NCBI RefSeq assembly: GCF_965638725.1
Contig: NC_134951.1
Location: forward strand, 1,612,001-1,676,000
From: Aptenodytes patagonicus
Taxonomy: Eukaryota; Chordata; Aves; Sphenisciformes; Spheniscidae
Direction of reading: 5' to 3'
Length of the DNA stretch: 64,000 nt
Shown: positions 56,652-64,000 of the stretch, one piece after another
Layout of the letters: every line of letters begins with the position of its first letter
Numbering within the stretch: position 1 is the stretch's first letter
Notes under the pieces: model-generated
Told to the model about the DNA's origin: nothing
Seen by the model: only the letters and a program-made list of their open reading frames with translations
Database searches by the model: none
Program-made: the position numbers and the translations under genes

Positions 56652-57360
56652 CGCAGCGTGGCACAGTCCGCAGCGTGGCAGGGTGTGCAGTGTGGCAGGG
56701 TGTGCAGTGTGGCAGGGTGTGCTGCATGGCTGGGCGTGCAGCGTGGCAGGGTGTGCAACGGGGCACAGTGTGCAGCATGGCTGGGTGTGCAGCGTGGCAG
56801 GGTGTGCAACGGGGCACAGTGTGCAGCATGGCTGGGTGTGCAGCGTGGCAGGGTGTGCAACGGGGCACAGTGTGCAGCATGGCTGGGTGTGCAGCGTGGC
56901 AGGGTGTGCAACGGGGCACAGTGTGCAGCATGGCTGGGTGTGCAGCGTGGCAGGGTGTGCAACGGGGCACAGTGTGCAGCATGGCTGGTTGTGCAGCGTG
57001 GCAGGGTGTGCAATGGGGCACAGTGTGCAGCATGGCTGGGTGTGCAGCGTGGCAGGGTGTGCAACGGGGCACAGTGTGCAGCATGGCTGGGTGTGCAGCG
57101 TGGCAGGGTGTGCAGCGTGGCTGGTGTGCAGAGTGGCAGGGTGGGCAGCGTGGCAGGGTATGCAACGTGGCACAGTGCACAGCGTGGCTGGGAGGGCTGT
57201 GTAGCACAGTGTGCAGCACAGCAAGATGTGCAGCGTGGCAGGGTGTGCAGCGTAGCACAGTGTGCAGCATGGCAAGATGTGCAGTGTGGCAGGGTGTGCA
57301 GCGTGGCCGGGTGTGCAACATGACATGGTGTGCAGCGTGGCCGGGTGTGCAGCAGCTTGC
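56652..57360. repeat. 17-nt minisatellite with 51-nt higher-order unit
   Basis: The basic unit is 17 nt, TGTGCAGCGTGGCAGGG. In the centre three diverged versions (GCATGGCTGGG, GCGTGGCAGGG, AACGGGGCACAG endings) form a 51-nt unit repeated about seven times from 56767 with an exact 51-nt step (56767, 56818, 56869, 56920 and on). The flanks hold unordered 17-nt monomers. 51 is a multiple of 3, so frames of up to 397 codons stay open on both strands without being genes. Confidence 0.95.
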
Positions 57361-59178
57361 ACAAGGCTCAGAGGCAGAGCACCCCAGGCGATACTTGCTG
57401 GAGCCAGCTTAGGACACAAGACCGAGGTCAGGTTGCCCATGGCAAGCTCTTGCCCGTGGCGGCACTCCTGCTGAGATGGAAGTCTATCGAACCTGCACGA
57501 GTAATTGCATCGGGCTGAGGAGCCAAGCGGGGCAGGTACCGGGACACCCTGCCAGGCGGGGACGAGGGCAGGGGGCAGGCAGAGCTCTCCTGCATCAATT
57601 AACAGAGCCAAGATGCTGAAAACCTCCGTGGAAATCACCTCCCCGGGGCAGGGCATCACCGTGCAGCTTTTCAGTCTAAGGAGCGAAGCGGGCACTTCTA
57701 GGCCACTGTTTTCAAGTTCTCCCCGGGATGAAATAACTCACACCCTAAAAATGTCTGGTTTTTTTTTTCCCAAGGGGAGCCCTGCTTGTGCCCTTCAGGT
57801 GGCTCTTTGCTCAGACAAGCCGTGGCCTCCGGGGCGCACGGAGCAGCCGCTCACAGTGACGCTGCCTTCCCCCGAATCTGCAGCACTTCCTTCCCTCCGC
57901 GGCGCCTTTCTGCACAGCAGGGCCGTCCCAGTTCAGCCCAGTGCCCCAGCTAACCTGCCTTACTGGTGGTTACAGCCAGGGAGATGCCTCCCCCCGGGAT
58001 GTGGCTGCTGGGTTTTTCCCTGCGGGAACCGGAGTTCTGCTGAAACTATTTTTTAAGCCATTTTTTAACACGAAACATAGCAAACCGCCCCAAAACGAAA
58101 AGCCCAGCTGAGCCCTGTGATGTTTCCTGGGGGCTGACGGGAGCCACGTCTCCAACGCAATGTGTTCCTGTTCCCTCTTTGAAGCCACTTCCCCAAACAG
58201 AGCTGGGTGGCCTCGCTGCAATGCCACCGCAGCCACCGGCGCTGTCCCTCCCTGCCCCACGGGAGCTGCGGTCCGGCCAGCCAGCCCCATCCCAGGGGAA
58301 AACACAGCCAAGCCAGAGGGATTGCCACCCCTCGGGAGGATTTTCCGAGGGAAAAATCTAATTTTAGCCCCGTGGTTCTCCAGGGAAAGGTCTCCCTGGG
58401 ATTTTTGTGCCGGGCATCCCGGGTTTTACCCCTCCTCCACGCCAGGATGCCTCAGTGGAGGAGACGTGGGTATCGCACGGGGTCTGCCACCGTTGCAATT
58501 TGAAACACGAGCAAGGCTTTGCATGAAAGGTTCCCAGCGCCGTCTACTCCTCGTGAGTAATAACTCTGCCAGGGAAAAAGCAAAATGATTCAGACGCTGC
58601 TTTCCCAGCCCCCAGTGCCTGGAAGAGGCTTTGTGCTGAATATTAATAATAGCTGAGCGCGAAGGCATGGAAACACAGAGCTTGGGGACAGCGGCACTTG
58701 TGCCCCTGCACGCCAGACCCGTGCGTGCCCTTGCACACGCATGTGTGTGTCTCACTAGCATGTGCAAAGCGTCGCTGGCAAAGGTGAGGATGTGTTTCCC
58801 AGGCACACACACCACCACGCACTGTGTGTGCATCGCTGCCCATCCTTTGCAGACACCGTGGAGCGTGCAGCCCGTGTCCCCTGCGGCTACTGCCCACGGC
58901 GGCACCGCTGCCCCACGCCGCCTTCCACTTCCCCCTGCTCTCTAATGTCCGCGGCTCTCCAGACACATGCAGCCTGCTCCCTCACAGCTCTCCTCGCTCC
59001 GACTCTCACCTATGCCCTTGCAGGCAAGGCTGGGAGCTGTAAATAAGGGCTGCGGACCCGAACCCAAAGGATGATCCGCATCCTGATGCTGCCCTTCCCC
59101 GCCCGGTGCCGGGAAGCTCGCGGACATCTGGTTTCAGCTCCTGCTACAAGGATCTGTCACCCACAGCCGTGCAGAGGT

Positions 59179-59584
59179 GAACTCACAGCATCCTCCCCCC
59201 CCCCCCCCCCGCCTTCGCCGCGCTGCTGATGCCAGCGGAGCACTCGGAGGCGATTCCGCCTGCAGGAGCGACAGGTGGGGACGGGGCTGTTCCTGGGGTG
59301 TTCCTGCACCCCAGCAAGCCCCAACGTCACCCCTTCCCTGGGGCTTCCTCCAGCACGAAGACAGCAAGGAGGGGTACGTTGAACTCACAGCATCCTCCCC
59401 CCCCCCCCCCCCCCGCCTTCGCCGCGCTGCTGATGCCAGCGGAGCACTCGGAGGCGATTCCGCCTGCAGGAGCGACGGGTGGGGACGGGGCTGTTCCTGG
59501 GGTGTTCCTGCACCCCAGCAAGCCCCAACGTCACCCCTTCCCTGGGGCTTCCTCCAGCACGAAGACAGCAAGGAGGGGTACGTG
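59179..59584. repeat. 202-nt tandem duplication, nearly identical copies
   Basis: Two adjacent copies begin with GAACTCACAGCATCCTCC (59179 and 59381) and end with AAGGAGGGGTACGT. I see a different C-run length and very few substitutions, for example GACAGGTG against GACGGGTG. This is a recent duplication or a polymorphic repeat. Confidence 0.95.
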
Positions 59585-60199
59585 ATAGATGCAACAGGAC
59601 ACTGCAGCTGGCTGTCCCCTCCCCGACAGACCTCAGGGCCCTGACGGTCAGCTTGTCTTGGAAATACCCCTGGGCATGGTTTTGGGCCAAGACGGGGCCA
59701 GGGGGACAGCAGGAAGACCCCTGCAGCAGCTCCCTACCCACGAAGCCCCCAGGCGACAGCACGCTCAGGCCCAGCCACCAGCGCTGACCTCTCCCCACCT
59801 CCCTGCCCTAACGCCGGTGCCTCGTCCAGCACGGTCCCGCTGCCAGCATGGGGCATGCACCCAGCCTTCCCTGGCTGCTGCACATCACCGGCTCCCTTCC
59901 ACCTCCCTGGGACAGTCCCAGCCCCGTGCAGCACCTTCAAGACCCCCAAGTCCCTTCCGATTGCTGGCCAAGCGGTCAGACATCCCCTGGATGTCCCTGT
60001 CCCTGTCCCGGGGGATCCAGCGGTGAGGCCGCCCTTTCCAGCCAGGGGATGCGGGACAGATTTACCCGGCCAGGGCTGGGTTAGGATAAGCAGCGTGTCC
60101 CGGGGGAATCCTCCGCTAGGACGATGCATCCCCGGCTGCATCGAACCCCAGCAGAAAGCGCACGGGGCTGTTGCATCAGCCCCCTGGACTGCAACGCTC

Positions 60200-61100
60200 C
60201 CGTCTCCAGCTTTCCTCCCCCATGTCTTCACGGGCGCCGTGCCCTCACGGGTGCCGTGCCAGGCCAGTGAGCGCAGGCAGGCATGTTCGCCGGCAGGAAC
60301 CGCCCCACCGTTGGGCAAACATTGACGGCGGCAGGAGATAGCAAAGCCCGGGCACCTCCTGATCGCCGGCTGCAGGGCGGGGAGCGCCGGGGGAGCGCTG
60401 CACCCTGCCCTCGTGCCCCCAAGCTCCCGAGCACCCCAGCACCGCTGCTATACGTTCCCCTGTGCAGGAAGGGCTAAGGAAGCCCTGCCTGTCCACCCGT
60501 CTGCAGGCAGGCGGCTGGCCGGGCGCGTTGAGGAGGGAAACCCCGCCACGGGCAGGGGTGCCCCTCTCCTGCACCCGCCCGGGCTCCCACTGCCTTCCCT
60601 CCTTCGGCTCTCCCCCCATCCCCCCCTGGCACCCAAGAGTCCCCCAAAGAGCGGGCAGAGACTCTCACCTTGGCGGGAGCTGCCTTCGCCCCCCCGGCCG
60701 GCCCCGCTCCTCGTCCCGGTGGCGGCAGGGGCAGGCGGTGGCGTCGCCGGCGGGGAGGGTTGGCCCGGTGAGTGCGCGTCCCGCGGGTTGGCACCGGGGG
60801 TGAAACCACTCCTCCCCGCCGCCTGCTTCCGGAAAGGGCTCGCCGGGGTTGGCGGTTGCCGCCGACGCCAAGGAGGAAGAGGAGGCAGGAGGCGAGGAAG
60901 GCCCGGGACCCCTCAACTGCCCACCCAGCCTTCCCCACCTCGGTCCTGTGGGCGGGTTGGGGCAGGTCCTGGGATCAGCCGGGAATTTGGGCAGGGAGCC
61001 CGAGGCAGCCGGCGTTCAGGCTGCTCCCGCTCGTACCTGAGAGGAGCTGGCAGGCTGCCCACGGCGAGCCCCCGCCGCAGGGGTCCCCCCCGAAACTGTG
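60200..61100. promoter_or_regulatory. CpG island with splice donors in both directions
   Basis: CpG-dense block. On the minus strand CCCGCCAAG|GTGAGAGTC gives a strong donor with exon end 60669, a good candidate for the main noncoding first exon of PTK2B. On the plus strand TTGGCCCG|GTGAGTGCG gives another donor with exon end 60767. The two candidate exons overlap head-to-head by about 100 bp, as in a bidirectional promoter. No transcript evidence. Confidence 0.45.
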
Positions 61101-64000
61101 GGTCTGGGGGATGCTCCAGCACCATAGAAGAACCCGAGGCAGGAAGGAGGATGGTGCAAGAGCCGCCGGGGCCGACGTTCACAGTCACGGGATGGCCATC
61201 CGGCACCGCCACACCCCCAGGCCACAGCAACACGTCCCTACTTCTGATGCTCCTCTGAGGACCCCCTCAATGGCCGGACATCGAGGCCGGCCACCCAGGC
61301 CCCCAGGAGACCTGACCCCGACCCCAGGGCTCTGCCAAAATAGTTTGGGCAGCACTGGGGACGCGGAGGGGGCAAGGAAGAGCTGGAGGAGAAGGGGAGT
61401 AATGGGGTGCACCCCGTGTCCCCCGCCCCACAGCATGCAGTGGGGCAGCTATGATCCTGGGGGGCAGTGGAGGTGGCGGGGGGCACCCCCGTGCTGAGCG
61501 GGAATGGGGAAGCGGTGGGGCAAAGCTGGGCGGGCAGTTCCCCAAACCCCGGACAGGAGCTTGCAGGGTCCCGGGGAGCTGCAGCTCCCCGGGGGATCCC
61601 CCCGCCTGTTGCTCAGCAGGTCCCTGCCAGGTCACCCCATCGATGGCTGCACCCCGTCACGCAGCCCCATCACCGGCACAGCGGGGTCCCTCCCTGCATG
61701 GGCATCCCCTTGCTTTGGAGAGGTGTTCAGAGACAGGTCTCACCCTGTCTCCTTCCCATCCATTCCTCCTCCACTCAGCTCCCTCTCCTCCCCCGCTGCT
61801 CCCAAATTAACCCCCCCTCGAGGTGTGATGCCTGGGAGCGACTGGTGCTACACCAGGCACAACCTGGACACGGGCCCTTCCCGCTACAGCCGCTGGAAGA
61901 CAATCGGAGCATCCCTGCAGCGCGCTCCAGCAGCCAGGCATGGAGGGGCAGCAGGACCTCCTTGCACCCCGAGAGATGGGAGGGAAGAGGCAGAGAGACC
62001 AAAAAGCTTCTGGGCATGGGCAAGACCCTCTCAGGGGCCAGGAGAGCTTTGGATGGACATGGGTCAGCCACCGTCACCCTCTTCCCAGCCCAGCCCAGCC
62101 GCCAGCGGTGCCCGGAGCTCCCGCGGCAGCTCTCCCACACACGGAGAGCAGCGCTGACAGCCTGCGCCCACTCTCCTGCCCGAAGCCAGCCAAGCTATTT
62201 AAACGCCTAAATACCCGTCAAAGGGATGGAGCTATCTCCGCATGCCGCGGGTGGGCTGGCATCTCCTGGCAAGGGGCAGGGGGAAGCACGGCGGGGAGCA
62301 GGGGCAGCCGGCGGGGGACCACTGGCTCCGGGGACCCCTCTGCTCGCTGCCGCGGCTCCATGGAGTCGGGGAGGTGCATCAGCCCTGTGCGCCCCTTTCC
62401 TCCGCACCCCTTTCCCTCTCCATCCCCTCAACCCGGTCCCATCTCACCCACGTACTCCCAAGGAGGTGCCTGGGCTCCACACAAGTTTGGGAGAGACCCT
62501 GGCATGCTGCTCCCGTGCCCTGGCCAGCACAGCCCCCAGGGAGTAGGGCAACCCTTTCCCCCTGCTAATCCCTGCCAAAAATTAACCGAAGAGCCCCCCC
62601 CCGCCCCGAGCCCCAGCGGATTCAGCCCCGTGACTTACAGGAAAGCTGGTTGAACAGCCTGCTGAGCCATCCCATGCTCCTGCACCGAGGGTGAGCTCGT
62701 AGCTACGAAACGCTCAAATGAAACAGGTTTCCCCCCGCCTCCCCCCTTCCCCAAACCACCCTCTTCATTGGCACAGAGAGAAGCGATAAAATCTGACGGG
62801 ATTTATTAATAGCACCTCTCCCATCACTAGGGAGCGGTGCTTCGGAAACAGCTTCGAGCATCCCAGCGTGGGGCTGCTCGAGGGAGAAAGGCACCAACTT
62901 ACTTTTGCCGGGGAGCAGGGCCAGGGCCGGAGGGTTGGGGTGATGGAGGAGGACACCGGTTGCAGCTCCAGAGCCACCAGCAGATGTTTGGGGGCACCAA
63001 GAAGGAGCAGAAGAAGTTGCGTCGTGCCAGAGTCGCGTAGAAGAAGCAGGGAGACGATGCCAGGAGAGGCAGCTGGGGGTGTCCTTCGAGCCAGGAGGGT
63101 TGGATGGAGCGGTCCCCACTCACTCGAAGTGGGTAGAGGGATGCTGCATGTTATTGCTGCCATCTTGAGGCTGGCCAGCCTGAGCTGGAGAAATACCCTC
63201 TGGCCCCCCGCAGCACCCCAAGGAGTGTGGGGCTCCCCCCGGCCCCCACGACCTATAGCAAGTTCCAGCAAAGCAGTTATTTTATTATTTACTTCGATAA
63301 TCAATCTTGTTTTCACTTTTAGGGGATGAAAAATCTTTTCCAAGTGGTTTAGGCCCCAAACCCCTGAAAACAGCAGGAATAAGGGCGGGTGGGTGTCTGC
63401 CACGGGCAGTGATGGGGAGACACCGGCTGCGGCAGCGCAGGGTGCCAAGCCACGGGCGGGATGCCGGAGCAAGATTCGTGATGCTCGGGTGTTTTTCAGG
63501 AGCTGTCAGTAGGAGCCGGGACAAGCGCTAGCAATGCGGTGCACCCCGATAGGATCACCACCGCCCGTGTCAGCACTGGGGGGTCCCCAGTGAGGGTGCT
63601 CCCCGCCAGCACCCCATCTCTCCTCAGCCCTCGGGAGCGGTAGGGTCAGGCCCTCAGGGTTGGAAGGGGATGGGGGGGGTCAGGCCCTGAGGATTAGCAG
63701 GAAAGCACCCGATATGGGGCTGGATTTGTTCTTTTGCCGTCTGACGGTCCCTGGTGAGGAGGCTGCTCGGCTCGCTGGGTCCTGGAGCTCTTCCGCCCAT
63801 GACACCTCCAAAAGGGCCAAGCGGGCAGTGGGGAGGGTCGGTTGGGCTATCCTGGAAGCCCATAGGGTCCTTCCACAAATTATCTACTGACATATCCCTG
63901 CTTGTTGACCCCAACTCAGCCCGTGCCCACAGACCCCGTGCTGTCCTCCCTCGCCCAGCCCAGCCATTCCCCTCCTGGTGCCTTGGTCCAGCCACGATGG

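Larger units (their letters stand above)
46929..64000. other. Upstream region of PTK2B, no coding exon recognised
   Basis: About 17 kb without a recognisable protein. It probably holds noncoding first exons and promoters of PTK2B (candidates at 51.4 and 60.7 kb) and long 5' introns. TRIM35 lies on this side of PTK2B in other vertebrates, but I see no RING or SPRY exon, so it would be right of the window. Tandem arrays at 47.2, 50.2, 56.7 and 59.2 kb are listed separately. The remainder shows nothing distinctive. Confidence 0.6.

Noticed and set aside
56502-57695. Minus-strand open frame of 397 codons rich in Cys, His and Thr
   Set aside because: It is created by the 51-nt array; other frames on both strands are open too, there is no domain, and composition follows the repeat unit.
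60772-63500. Possible TRIM35 exons to the right of PTK2B
   Set aside because: No RING, B-box or SPRY signature in any frame; the open frames there show no family features.

Overview
This window looks like vertebrate, and specifically bird, genomic DNA. It is GC-rich, with small spliced exons, GT-AG introns that are mostly short, CpG islands, many GC-rich minisatellites and almost no recognisable interspersed repeats. I found no bacterial operons, no CRISPR array, no rRNA or tRNA genes and no convincing transposon or virus-like element. The gene order EPHX2 - CHRNA2 - PTK2B matches the human 8p21 neighbourhood read in reverse. I could rebuild all three genes exon by exon with every codon phase matching, so they look intact.

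Layout. 1-3.55 kb: noncoding DNA downstream of EPHX2, with two GC-rich minisatellites. 3.57-13.77 kb: EPHX2 on the minus strand, 19 coding exons, 562 residues, soluble epoxide hydrolase. 13.5-15.1 kb: the EPHX2 CpG-island promoter, a 0.6 kb alternating purine-pyrimidine array, and a second CpG-rich promoter-like block facing the other way. 16.64-17.79 kb: a two-coding-exon plus-strand gene for a predicted secreted coiled-coil protein of 210 residues that I do not recognise; it has no counterpart that I know of between EPHX2 and CHRNA2 in mammals. 17.8-23.0 kb: intergenic. 23.04-29.3 kb: CHRNA2 on the plus strand, six coding exons, 537 residues, neuronal nicotinic receptor alpha-2. 28.2-31.1 kb: convergent 3' ends of CHRNA2 and PTK2B. 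31.1-46.93 kb: PTK2B on the minus strand, 30 coding exons, 1014 residues, Pyk2 kinase. 46.93-64.0 kb: no coding exon that I recognise. It probably holds the 5' untranslated part and promoters of PTK2B (candidate first exons near 51.4 and 60.7 kb), plus several tandem arrays.

How the genes relate. The three known genes are not one pathway. EPHX2 hydrolyses lipid epoxides in cytosol and peroxisome, CHRNA2 is a ligand-gated cation channel subunit, and PTK2B is a calcium- and integrin-responsive tyrosine kinase. They share an old conserved neighbourhood. The most interesting points are the unrecognised gene with a partial copy of its own exon inside its intron, the loss of one catalytic aspartate from the EPHX2 phosphatase motif together with a canonical peroxisomal C-terminus, a GC-AG intron in EPHX2, a 22-glutamate run in CHRNA2, and several structured tandem arrays.

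Limits. Exon borders were set by hand from splice consensus, reading phase and memory of the human proteins. Untranslated exons, promoters and poly(A) sites are inferences. Nothing was checked against a database.
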